Both the position numbers and the translations under genes were made by a program. Source: Trileptium ribeirensis (taxonomy: Eukaryota > Nematoda > Enoplea > Enoplida > Thoracostomopsidae). From it: 64,000 nt of DNA. The notes under the pieces were generated by a model that saw only the letters and a program-made list of their open reading frames with translations, searched no databases and had not been told where the DNA came from. The stretch covers positions 1-64,000 of the forward strand of contig JASANE010017412.1 of NCBI GenBank assembly GCA_030248225.1, read 5' to 3'. The number at the start of each line of letters is the position of its first letter. Position 1 is the first letter of the stretch. Shown in pieces: positions 38,343 to 50,500 of the stretch.

Positions 38343-38960
38343 AATATGATGAAGGGGGTAGGTAGGGGAGTTTGTATTTTAAATTTGAGGAGTGGGGGTT
38401 AAATATTTAGAAAAAAGGAGATGTTTAAAAAATGTGAAAAATGGGGAAAATTGGAATTTTAGGGAAAGGTGAAATTTATGAAAAATAGAGAGATAGGAAA
38501 GGGGTGGAGTGGATATATGAATAGGGGTGGTAATGGAGAAATAATATTAAAATTTGGGGGATAGGGGTTGAATTTTGAGGGAATGGGGGATATTTGAAAA
38601 AGATGAAAAAGGGAAGAAAAAAGATATTTTTGGAAAGGGTAAATTTATAGAAAATAAGAAGAAGGGGAAGGAGGGGATTTAATATGTGGTTAGGTGTAGT
38701 AATGGGAAAAAGATATGAAAATTTTAGGGGAATTGATTAAGTTTTGGTGGAGGGGGAGGGATTTAAATTTTAGTAGAAAAATAGGAAAAAGGAGAAAAAT
38801 GGATTTTGGGTAGAATTTTGGTAGTATGTAGAAGAAAGGATGGGTGAGGTATATATTGTAGGAAAAAGGGTGGGAAAAAGAAAAAGTGTGTTTTATGTGA
38901 TTTTATTTAAGAAATTTAGGTTTTGGGGAATTTATGGGTATGGTTGAATTTTGATAATTT
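38343..38960 (+). repeat. cytosine-free, G-run-rich tract
   Basis: I read 618 consecutive bases without a single C on the + strand, with about a third G, many in runs of four or five. It continues upstream to about 38262 with two cytosines. Loose similarity between stretches starting near 38283, 38459, 38630 and 38805 suggests a degenerate tandem repeat of about 170-180 bases. No protein on either strand. Confidence 0.85.
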
Positions 38961-39008
38961 CATAAGTTTTATTATATTTTATATATTTATAAATAAATAC
39001 ATAGCTAG

Positions 39009-40130
39009 CAGGGAGTAACCGGGATTCCGGTTCCGGCGAAAATCGTGTTCCGGTTGCGGTTCCGGCAAAGGGCAAAAACCACACCGGAACCGGAATTCCG
39101 GTTTAAAAATTTTGTTTGAAATTTTCCACATTATTGCTTCATCTGTAATCCAAACATATGTAATATATTATACAATGATCAAGCTCCATTACAACTAAGT
39201 AAAAGAAAAGATCAACTAAGCAATTTGCCGTGTCAAATGTAAGTAGGGCACATAATTACAGTAGGAATTTTGTATAATAACTTGCAGGAGTTTGTTAACA
39301 AATCAAAGCCAGGTCTATGCTTGTAGCAGCTATTTTACACATCCAGAAGTCTGTGCGGTACGTTTCAATTAAACCGGTCCAATTCGGTAACAGAGTATGG
39401 CTGACGCAGAAGTACTTAGGGGATGCTTGGCTAACATAAATTGCTTCAAGAACCCGCCAATGCGTTTGTAAACTTGGTAAATCAGTCTAAATTGAAATAA
39501 ACTTACGCTATCTGCAACGCAGCTAGAAACTGCTTTCTTGGCGGTGAACTGTATTTATTGAAACTGTGCGAGCAGCATCACAGTGTGTCTCATTTATAGC
39601 ATTCTGATTAGAAAGTTATCATTATCATCTAATTTACGGGCACTGTTTGTCCACCGCTAGCCTAAACAGTGTATATACCTGATCAGAAAATTACCTTCTA
39701 TTTGTTATTTTCTCTTAGAATCATATAAACCAATAATTTCAAGTTTCCTACAGAAGAACATGTAACAAACGTATGTGTAGTAAAGGAAGTTCTACGCTCC
39801 AAGCTTTGTAAGCATATTCGATCTGACGCAATATACGCAATGGTGTATAGTGGAAGGCATTTTTTGCTCTGGGTGTCCAAAAATCGACATATTTGATCGA
39901 TAAATAAACATTATTAGCTTCCTCAGTCTCTTTAAAGTTTCAGAAAGGCAATAATACCATCGCAAAACATTAAGCTTAATGTAAGTTATTTTTAATGCAT
40001 TTTAAATCCACTAAATCTTCATTTCTTCCTTCATCTGTTTTACTATATATAAATTTCGAAGACCAAGTTCCGGATCCGGTTTAAATAGACGGTTCCGGTT
40101 CCCGCAAATTTCGGTTCCGGTTATTCACTG
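39009..40130. mobile_element. hAT-like non-autonomous element, copy 1
   Basis: Ends CAGGGAGTAACCGG and CCGGTTATTCACTG are inverted repeats; the 8-bp duplication ATAGCTAG lies at 39001-39008 and 40131-40138. 1,122 bp, no transposase. CCGGTTCCGG-type words cluster at both ends. It interrupts another repeat found intact near 1230-1440. CAGGG ends with 8-bp duplications are typical of hAT. Confidence 0.82.
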
Positions 40131-40420
40131 ATAGCTAGGTTATATATTATGTATAACAAGTTCACCTGATTCACCTGCCCCGGGCGACAATCCAGGGGGC
40201 CCTGGGGTGAACCAGCTCTCGGTATAACAAGTTATATATATATTTATATACAGGTATATACACAGTTTACGTAAATGTTACGCTAAATACTCCATGCCAA
40301 GGGCGACAGGGAATACCAGGGCGGCGTGGGGGCGGCCTTTATGGAAAAGAAAAAGAAAAATTTTGTGGTGAAAAAGGCACCAGCCCCAACACCCCCATTA
40401 GTAAGCCCATGACGTCCCGG
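40131..40420 (+). repeat. dispersed repeat, copy split by hAT-like element
   Basis: Continues the repeat interrupted at 39008. Contains GGGCGACAGGGAATACCAGG and GAAAAAGGCACCAGCCC, shared with 1230-1440, plus a GGGCGACAATCCAGGG block. Confidence 0.5.
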
Positions 40421-40634
40421 CATGGGTAACAACAACCTGAAAAACAACAAGTAATAATAATAAAATAATACAAGTAACATCGAATATATAAATGAAAGCT
40501 TTCAAGTATTTGGAAACCCAACGCTATTATGGCAGTACACGTAACTATTATAATGAGCAAAAATAGAATGACAAGATTCATGACAAAACAAAAAAATAAG
40601 TGAAAAATAAAAATATTTGGAATTTTATAAATTT

Positions 40635-43355
40635 TTATTGTTTTTGTATTTTATAATTATTTAAATTTTTATGAAATTTTTGTAAATTTTGTGAATGAAA
40701 AATAATATGGAATTTTTCCAAAGACACCATATAACACAAGTTATGCTGAAAACAAGTAATACAAACCAATACGGGATACTCCCAGTTTACCGGTATATAA
40801 CGAGTCGAGCTCGATTCGTCAGTATATTCCACTACGCTTACAGTATATATTGTCATTGTTGATGAATAACGTGGTTACCGCAGCATACATCGTTCGTCCA
40901 TGACGAGGCAAAGATTACCCATTATCCATCTCGCCCATAGCGGAATATATAATGTCGATAAGAGTTCCTGTAACCCAGGACTCACAATAGTGCTTACAAA
41001 ATTGCTAATCAAAATTGTTGTTGTATTGTTAGAATACCAAGTAAAAGAGTTCCTGCCATTCAGGGCTCTGCAATTGTAATTCGCGACGTATTTGAAAATA
41101 ATGTTCGGCAAATGGCATATTACCAATAAACGTTCGCGATAACCCAAAATGTTTAACCATGACGATAATTTTAGTAAAGTTATACTAATACTTTTTAAGA
41201 TTATGACTATTATTATTTGTTGTTGCACCCAATTGGCTAACTGTAGCAATGTAGTTATACTGTTTTAGTCCCGTCGTGGCTTTGGCAAATACAATGGCCA
41301 ATCACGTTCCAATGGCATAGACGATGGTTGCCCCGGACAATCGTGACGTTGAACACGCCATTGCGTAACAAATTGAAGTTCATCTAAGAACGTAACAGAA
41401 AACCGCTGTCGCGTTTGTCTCGAAACTTGTTTAACCAACTGTTGTAACTGTTCTCGTCGTTCGTGTGCGGGTTCTCCATGCGTTTGTTGATTATTTAGTT
41501 GACTTTCCAAATTGTCAATATCGTCGCGCAGACGCTGATATTCCGAGATCGGAAAAACATAATCACGAATGCGGGCTACTTGGCTCGATATGCCTGATCG
41601 CGTATCGGCATAACGTCGCATATCTCGTTGGACGTCACTTTCCCATTTACGTCGACTAAAGCCAATGAAAAGCAGTTGCGGAAAATATTGTATCGCAATA
41701 CTGCGCCTTCGCAGCATTTCATAAACGAATCCACGCACTGCATACGCCAATCGACGTATGAAAAGATCGTACAGTTCCGGCGTAATCGTAACATCCCATT
41801 GTTTTTGAAAAACGATACTCCGGACTCGCTCTTCCCATTTGAAGAAAATGTCAATTAAATCGCGTTCAGTAATGCGACTTCCACGTTCACAAATCTGTTT
41901 GAATTGGCGTTTCAATTCATCACGCAGATGTTGATACAGCATGTTCATGCGTTGTGGCATCGGTTCAGTGGACAAAGTTTGGTAAAACGTAAAGTAATGG
42001 TAGATTAGCCGATTACCAAACGGTGTACCACGACCGGTTCGTAGATCGTTACCATTAAACTGCAATGAAGTCGTTTCTATCCCGCTTCGCCGTTCGCTCA
42101 GTAGCGCTAATTGACCGGCATCACGTTGTCCCGACACTGGCTGCACACCCGGTGGCACTGCCGTTATAGCAGTCGCTCCTTGTTCCCTTGATGCTGTTGA
42201 AACCGGTTTCGTGGACGTAACGGCCGAAGCTTCCTCAAAAATTTCTACATCACTGACTTTTCGTTGCGTTTCAGTAGCCACCGTTAATGTGGATACGGCT
42301 GGCGTTGACCGTAAAAGACGGCGCAAAAGTTGCTGCCGATGTTGACTGTTGCTCCTCATGATAAACTACTTCCTGTTGCTGTCGTTTTCGTGGTTCAACA
42401 AATGATGAGGCACGTTGTTTACCTCACCGTTGTCGCCTCGCTTCACGATCACTATCGCTGGATTCTCTAGTCACTTATTCGTAGTCGTAGCGACGTTCTG
42501 CGCGCGCTTGACGACTCGCAGTTCGTTGCGTTTTCTTCTTAGTTTGCGTTCATCGCGTTTTGCGTTCAGGCGACTCTCTCTCCCGTAATCGAAGTTTAAG
42601 TTCAGCATTTTGACGATGTGCGTGATCAAGCTCCATCTGTCGGGCTTCCATTTGAGCACGGTGATTTTCGTCCATTCGACGCAAATAATGCAACGCTGTA
42701 TCAACGCGCATATTTAATTGCATTTGTTGCATTAATAGCATACCATCCAGTTGTACTGCTGATGGAGGTATGGCTTGCTGCAATTGTTCACGCAGTTGTA
42801 CCAACTCCGTACCACGCAAATTTCCCAACTGCAACTCAATGTGCAACGAAGGAGAAATTTCCTGACCACTCGTCACCACTGTAGTAGGGGGTGTTCGGCA
42901 ACAGCCGCAACTTGTTCTTGCTGCCGAACGTGCTCGTAGGCGACAGTAACTAGTTGATTAGTGAGCATGTCCATAGCACGCGGTCGTGCTGGATTCACTA
43001 CTGAAATAGGCTGTTGAAGCGGCGCTCGAATAGCGTGCGACAACCGCATACGCGCCGACTGGGGAAGGCTAGGTGGGAACATAATACTAGCTCTCCCTCG
43101 TCCCCTAACTGGTCGTACCGTGATTGGCACAATATCTGACATTGTGAGTTCAGCCTGAGCTACCGTTACTAAACTAGAGGTACCCGAAACAGGTGGTACC
43201 GACATACTTGACGACACAATTGATGTTTCGAATTCAGTACGTATCCGACTTAACGTGGACTGTTCCATTGATTCCTGAGCTGGTAGCGTTACTGCGGACG
43301 AATCTACACTAATGATGCGTAAGGGGGTTTTCCTTCTACCAGCCACTTCAGTCAT
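40635..43355 (-). pseudogene. decayed multi-frame coding block of unknown family (mobile element or endogenous virus fragment?)
   Basis: Successive minus-strand frames: 42873-43355 (160 aa, Ser/Pro/Arg-rich, with VRPVRGRGR), 42550-42879 (109 aa, Gln/Glu-rich and probably coiled-coil, overlapping by 7 bases in another frame), then after a stop-broken charged linker 41265-42359 (364 aa, mostly helical and charged, with RDDIDNLESQL), and two frames in the same phase after single stops, 40875-41249 and 40635-40856, the first hydrophobic at its start. GC is visibly higher than nearby. It looks like one or two long proteins broken by frameshifts. I recognise no family; a retroelement gag-like protein or endogenous virus fragment would fit, as would a host pseudogene. 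Confidence 0.5.
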
Positions 43356-43419
43356 AGATTCCGGATCTACAGATCCGGAGCTTAATTAAGGATAAAATTG
43401 GCAAGTTGCCAAACTTCTA

Positions 43420-43560
43420 AAATGTCAGGTGCATATCCTCACATGATAAGCTTTCAAACAAAAAAAATTTTTTGAAATAGGTTCAGTGGTTCTTGAGATC
43501 CATGAAAGACTAACGGACGAACGGACATCGACTTTTATGCTCCCAGACAGAAAATAAAAA
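43420..43560 (-). repeat. dispersed repeat R2, copy 1
   Basis: On the minus strand: TCTGGGAGCATAAAAGTCGA, GGATCTCAAGAACCACTGAAC and AAGCTTATCATGTGAGGATA-like blocks in order, shared with 57401-57545. No terminal repeats identified. Confidence 0.65.
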
Positions 43561-43562
43561 CG

Positions 43563-43650
43563 CTTCGCTCAATAAATTTCGAAGACCAAGTTCCGGATCC
43601 GGTTTAAATGGACTTTTCCGGTTGCTGGTACCGGTTCCGGTTATTCCCTG
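43563..43650. mobile_element. hAT-like right end only, copy 3
   Basis: Matches the last 90 bases of copies 1 and 2 (TTCGAAGACCAAGTTCCGGA to CCGGTTATTCCCTG). No partner left end with a CCCTCACG flank was found, so this is a solo fragment. Confidence 0.7.
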
Positions 43651-44214
43651 CCCTCACGGTATTGATGTGAATGCCAGACAATAATTGTAGTTCCAATGTA
43701 ACAAGTATTTCAACATTGCTGCTGAAAACCACAGTCAGAGATTTTTGATGGGTCTTATCTTATTAGCATCATGAAAACAAAAAGTTAAAATAACGTAAGT
43801 GTAACCGCTAAATTATAATTATTTAATCAATTTCTTCTAAATTAAATGTGGTCCGGAAATTGCAGACCGGACCGCTCCCGTTGCATCTATAGCTGCGATA
43901 AAAATAATTTCGGAAAATATTATACTGTTGCCATTAAATTTAAAGTAAACTCGTTCCAATTTGTTATCGTATTAAGCTTATGCTGTTGCTAGTGTGTGAT
44001 TGTAAGCATACATTACAGGCACATTGAAAAAGATTGTTTCTTTTCTATACGTTTCAATGATAAGGTTTCTGTCTATTATGGGCCTTTGTTGACGAAAAGG
44101 ATATAAGTATTTGGTCGTGTGGTGAATGTTGCAACTACATATTTATGTATATCTATCCGTTTTTGTCGAATAATATAATGTCAGTGAATTTCATCAGGCT
44201 ATTTTCATTTGCAG

Positions 44215-44566
44215 GAGCATTTTTATCATACTTCTATACATGTCTGAGATATTTTTTACACGCTAACGCAAATGGACGACGGTGAACGTAATCTCGGAAC
44301 TGATGCTACCTCTGCTAACCATCTTATCAGCGCAAGCGAAAAAGCCGATTCATCAGCCGCAGTTGTTGTCGAAGACGAACCCGTGGATGATATCGGCGAA
44401 TTGAGTTGTGATTGTCAACATCAACATCATGATGGCGACTTTGACGACGAAGACACGGCGACAAAACTTTCAGTCGAATCGACGTCATCGCTCAACGAAG
44501 ACGATGTTTTGATGTGCGGAACCGGCGAAGAGACAAGTCTCGACGAAGTGAAGCAGTTCTATAAAG
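44215..44566 (+). CDS. MARCH-like gene, exon 1 with start codon
   Basis: The coding part starts at ATG 44272 in a good context (caaATGG) and encodes 98 codons plus one base, strongly acidic (runs of Asp and Glu), with a His/Cys patch near residues 49-56. A pyrimidine-rich tract ending in CAG at 44211-44214 suggests the exon begins at 44215. That acceptor could join a 5' untranslated exon or, if this is a nematode, a trans-spliced leader. The donor is AAAG|GTAAGT at 44567. It is included because its phase (1) fits the next exon exactly and the codons show no stop. No upstream promoter element was recognised. Confidence 0.75.
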
Positions 44567-47500
44567 GTAAGTAACGGTACTAGATGCTTCGCACGGATCG
44601 TTGAGTCTCTAAAAATTTTGTGCACATATATTCAATCTGACTCCGGTTATATATTGTGGCTCGTGAATATTTGTGAACCTGCATGGTCTCGACTTTAGCA
44701 TATAAATTCATGTTTGTCTATTAACATCAATAGAATAGACGACATAACAAAGACTTCAATCATCTTTTAGTCCCACAATTATTTTTATATGTTAAGAGCA
44801 CCATTTATTTGCATGGAACAAAAAAAACGAGTCCAAATATTAAAAAATCAGGTGAACACATTCTGAACTGGTAGGACGGGACAGCGCGCAAGACCATTCG
44901 GCGACGCACGGAAAGCTAGCTACCCAAATTAGAGCCTGCAAAACCGTTACAAAAACTCTACACTTTGAAAAAACGAACTCGGTCACCCTTTATATCCTAT
45001 GCGTCTTCCTATCCTATTTAACTTCTGCCAAAATCATAAAGATTGCGGCAGCAGTTGTTTGGTTTACTCATAAAGTTACGAGACAGCAGAGGAACAATTA
45101 ATGGTTGCTATTTCCAAGGGTAAATCCAGCGGTAATCGTACATTATGCTTAGTAGGGTCTGATCCAGGGGAAGGGTTGGAGGGGTTGCAACTCTTCCCCT
45201 TTTCGTCAGACGATGTAAAGTTTTTTGATGTTCGCGCAGACATTAGTGCCAAAAACCTGAACCCTTAGACGCCGAAGGTAGGGCACCCACCACCCCCCCT
45301 TTCGCACACCCCACCCTTAAATCGCTCACCGCCCCAAAAAACAAAACCTACATCCGCCATTGATACTTAGGGAATAGGCCAAATCACTGGTTTTTGATGA
45401 GTAATATATTACAGCTGAGTTCCGTGTTTCGTTTAGCTGAGAGAGTAAGCGGAACTGAAAATTTTATTTCGGAACCGGAACAGACATCTGGTTTTTATAA
45501 ATCTGTATTTAGCAAAATAAACGAACGAAGTACTGTGGTTTTGAAATGTGTCTATCACCGCCACTTTGGCTTTGTTGTGTTGCCGTGATATTACCGGCTT
45601 TTTGAGGGTTGGAAGAGGCTTGGGAGGCTACAACACCCTCAGACACGGCAAGATTCCTTTAACCACGTATGCCTGTGTAAAACAATGTGTCATTATGCAT
45701 ATTATTCATTACGAATTTTGTAAATGGTGGCTTTTCTGGTTGTGAAATGAAAATACTCAATGTTCTACTTTCTCAACTGATGTGCCATAGTTGAGACAAA
45801 CTGGGATAATCTCTGTGCTGTTAACAATATGCACAGTATATATACCTTGTTACGCTGCAGTTCCGGACAGCGTTGCGAAAAGTATATTGATTTTGAAAAA
45901 ATACTAGCACAGTAGGTAGTGTTTGAGGCGACTTGTGTTGGACAAGCTTCCAGCGTAATTGTAAAGCGCTGATCAACGATTATGTTGCGATGTTATGTTG
46001 AGGTTTTCATTTCCACTGCGTATTTCTAAATATGCTCTTGCTGTACACATCAGGCAGGGAGTAACCGGAATTCACGTTCCAGCGACAATCGTGCTCCGGT
46101 TTCGGTTCCAGCAAAAGCCAAAACCATACCATAACCGGACTTCCGGTTTAAAAATTTTGGTTAAAATTTTCCATATTTTTGCTTCATCTGTGCTCCAAAC
46201 ATGTAATATATACACAGTGACCAAGTTCACAAACAGCAAAGCAAAAAAATTGCATTATGAAACGTAAGTAGGACACATAATTTCAGTAGAAATTTTTCAT
46301 CTTGACCGTGCATTAGTGCGTTAACAAAACAAAGCCAGTTCGATGCTTGTAGCAGCTATTATACACATTCAGAAGTCCGCAGGATATGTTAGAATTAAAC
46401 CGGTCCAGTTCGGTAACAGAGCATGGATTATTGTACTTGCCAGAAACTTGGCTAACATAAATTGCGTCAAGCACCAGCCAGTGCGATGTAAACATTGTTA
46501 ATCAGTCTATATTGGAGTAAAGTAACATGTGCAATGCAGCCAAAAACTGCATTTTTGGTAATGAGCTGTATTTATGGAAACTGTGCGAGCAGTACCACAG
46601 TTTGTCTCATTTATAGCATTTTGATCAGAAAGTCATCATTATCATCTGGCTGAGGGGCACTGGTTAATTAACGCTAGCCTAAACATTGTCTCCGACCACT
46701 GACCAGAAAATTATTATATACCTTCTTTTATTTTGTTTTGGAAGCATATATATACCAATAATATTATGTTTCCAATAGCAAAGGGGGCGATTGGAAACAG
46801 GGCGAAAGTATGTGGTCTACGCTCCATGCGTTAGAAGCGCATTCAGATTGACCCAATTTACGCAAGGCCGTATAGTGGAAGGCATTGACATACTGATGAA
46901 TAAATAAACGTTATTAGCTTCCTGAGTCTCTTCAAAATTCCAGGGAGGCAATAATGTCATCGCAATACATTAAGTTTAATGTAAAACTTATTTTACTACG
47001 TTTTATATTCACTGTACCTTCGTTTTCTTCCTTCATCTGTTTTACAATATATAAGTTTCGAAGACCATGTTTCAGTTCCTGCTCCGGTTTTAAAGGACGG
47101 TTCCGGTAAATTTCGGTTTTGGTTATCCCTGATATCAGGCTGAACAGGTTTAATTTGAACATAAACTTCAGGAAGCAGCAGTATGAGTGAAACCATTGCG
47201 ATAAGTATTCACTTGGCATTTATGTCAACGTAAAGCTAGATGAACAATTCTAATGAATTACCATATTGACTGAAGAGTATTCTTTGAAGAAATTTATGCT
47301 AGACAAGTACGAATCAGTGCAAAATGCACAGAATTTGTTTAAGTTGTGGTGCTATGTTGGAGTTCGAAAGTATTGACTTAAAAGAGTTCTGAGCAATCCT
47401 TACGCCACAGCTATCTAAATATGCTAAGCAAATTACCAAGAGAACCCATCTGGCGTTGTTTTGCTAACATATGGTTAAGATAACAGTTTTATTAGAGTTC

Positions 47501-50500
47501 AGTTGCAAAATGCTGTGCGAAGTATTTTATCCTGCGAAGATTTTACAGGGTTAATTGTTGAGTTAAAATTTTGCTTTATTTGATTGCGAATGAAAATTCT
47601 AACTGTATATATACATATAAAAATGTTTGTCAGCGCCATAACTGAAGCAAACAGTATAGAAAATTTGGCTTATCTCTTTGCTTGGGCTGGAATTCAGGAA
47701 AGGCCCCAGCATATTTTCAGTTATGCCCGCATAATATTAAAAAATAGTGCAAATTTATTTTGTTTTAAGGTGGCGGAGTGAGTACAGTTACGCAGCTTCC
47801 ACCATTGGATGCAATCCCAGAAGGATCTATCTTGGAAATAACTCCAGCGATAACAGCAGCTGCAATTACTGATGACGATTTCGTCGTGCAAGATCATGAT
47901 CAGTGTGTACCTGTGGACGGCGGGCTACACGAATCATGCAATCATCATTCAATCCCTGAAGATTCCGATATTATACAAGGTTGGCTACAAATAACTTTAC
48001 TTAACCGTATTAATCCAAAAGTTATCTAGCACTTCAAGAAAATCCTTACGCTGTCGTTAAACGAAAAAGCCAAATCTCAGCTTGTATGGCAGATCAAAAT
48101 ATATATCAATACTTGGCTTCCCCACAGAATCAAAACAGTATATGTGTATAAGGAGCCCAGGTTATGCAGATGAAAGCTGTGTCCCTAGGTTAATTGGGGT
48201 TTTCAAATGCATTTTATCGTTTTTCCACGGCAGCTACAATATGTGTATATTTCGTAGTTTATGTTATAAATCTATCGTTTTTCAACTGAAAAACTGCTCA
48301 TTTTAGCAGACCGTGGTTTGGTTTATTATGCATAATCCAAGTAAATACGTACGGTAACATTATTTTTGTTATAACAGGTTTTTGTTAAAGTAACAACTAT
48401 TTTTGATATTTCAAAGTGTGTGACGCCGTTTCAAATTTCAAGTACTGCGTGACGTGAAAACTATACGTGCTGCAAGTTTAAGTGGGTGTATCGGGTTCTT
48501 TGTTGGTCAGTCTTGGGTCAGCCAGGTGGGGTGAGTTCCCTGCTACAACGCCATTGGGTCGGTACTTCGCACCTTGGGTGGTAGCACCTACACTCTTAAG
48601 AGCATATATGGCGAAAACTTACCTGAGATAATCACCAAAATTCATGCGGCAGCTCGACAATCCTGGACAATCTTAGAACAATTTCGTGGCGGGACCAGGC
48701 AATGTCTATATGTGCCACAGTGAGTATAATTGTCTATATTTTGACATTCAGTTGTTATTCGTTTAATGTACTTATGTCCTGGCTTCCCCACATTGGGGTT
48801 GTGTGGCGTCCTCCATTTTGTGGCTCTCCTTTCGAGTGGGCGCCTTGGTTAAAGCATCCTGGCAAAACTTCAACTCCCTTGCTTCAATGCGCTCTAGCAA
48901 TATTTTTATTTCCCCGCAGTTAAAACACATGTCAGATGACACAAAAATTGACAATATTACTTTCAAAATCCCAGCCTGATGCTTGAAGATTGAGAACAGT
49001 GAAAGCAATATAAAAACATGATTTCAATTTCAATTATATACGTCTTCGTGGGGTTTATAATGCTATAAACTATGTTTGCAATTTGCACTGAAAACATTTT
49101 TCATATTTTGCAGCCCATTTCTGAAATGTTGGTGCCTCAACCTTGGCACCCCTAGTTCCGAACCAGGTGCCCCCATTCATGGCAGCACTCAAAAATTTAG
49201 CAAATGGCGAATCCAGATTTAAACCGCGTATAATTTCGTATTCTGTTGGCATATCAAATATGGTGGCGGAAATTTTGCTTCGCTTGGTGTGTCTTTTGGG
49301 AGTAGAAACATTTGTATTACTTTGCACTCGAAGGTTGACATGTAAAACAACATCTTATGCAAGGGAATTTCGCCGCTGTACCGTTGTTCGCTGAACACAG
49401 ATTTCATTTTTGTATAGAAGAACTGAAATTAGTCCGTTTCATATTTCATACGTCATAATTTGAAAATGTTCGCGCACACATTGGTGTTATAGTACACTGG
49501 CCGAATTGCATTCGCTAATTGCGTTACGGAACTGAAAAAAGTCGAAATTGGATACGGCTATTGAAATCCGATTTTTATTCTCTAACAACGTTTTGTACAT
49601 GACGTCAAAAGAGGATGCTTGGCGTCGCATCATAAGTTTAATCTTGCATTATATATACCTTAAAAATATCAAAGTTCATTTTCATGACAAGGCATCGATC
49701 GAAGATAGGAAGCATATCGTCTGATAAACGCTGAAACATATATAGAGCATTCTCAGTGCCCTGTAGGCAATACATAAACTAAATACTAAAGACAGACTAT
49801 ATTCTAACAATCGGGTTCACTCACCCTAAACGCACTAAAAACATGAAAAGGTGTGAAATATTAGTGCTAGACTCTGTGGATAGCCAAACCGTTGTACTTT
49901 GGGTACCGAAAAACCTATATATAGACCATAGGTGTAGAAGGTCGGATTAGGGGGTGGACTATCGGTGGAATAGACCCTCTTATTTTGCCAGCTTACCCAT
50001 TTTTGATGATTTTAGCAAATGATTTGCTGATTTTTGATAAAATTTTCCGCCGGCTTCGGCGGTAAGGGAGGGGGTGCGACGCTTAAGGTGTATCCGCTAC
50101 CCCTCCCTATCGACACCTATGATATAGACCATTCTTGATGCTCTACTAAAGATAAACAGACCAAACAAATAAAAAACTCAGTGTATTTTAGAAATCGGGT
50201 TCGTTGATTGTTAAACCCTTGAAACCCCATGAAACTGTATAATATAGTTAAGCTGGAATGTAACAAAACCAACATATTCAGCGTGCGCGATAACTTAATA
50301 GATATTCGTTATAAGGTAGCAACACGCAACAACATCCCGAAATTTGAAAAATACTATTTCCGGAAAGGGATCGACGAGTCATATTCGGACCCACAGCGGC
50401 CAGGGAGGTGGTCCCACAAAAGTCGTGATCAGCAAAGTGGTAGATCTCGGTGATCTAGTTCTGCGTGTTGTCTTGATTTTTCGATGCAAGTCTATGTTGT

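Larger units (their letters stand above)
44567..47769 (+). other. MARCH-like gene intron 1
   Basis: A 3.2-kb intron holding a 210-bp hAT-like element (45153-45362) and a 1.08-kb hAT-like element (46055-47131). The remaining parts (44567-45144, 45371-46046, 47140-47769) are AT-rich, and I see no gene or regulatory motif in them that I can support. Confidence 0.6.
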
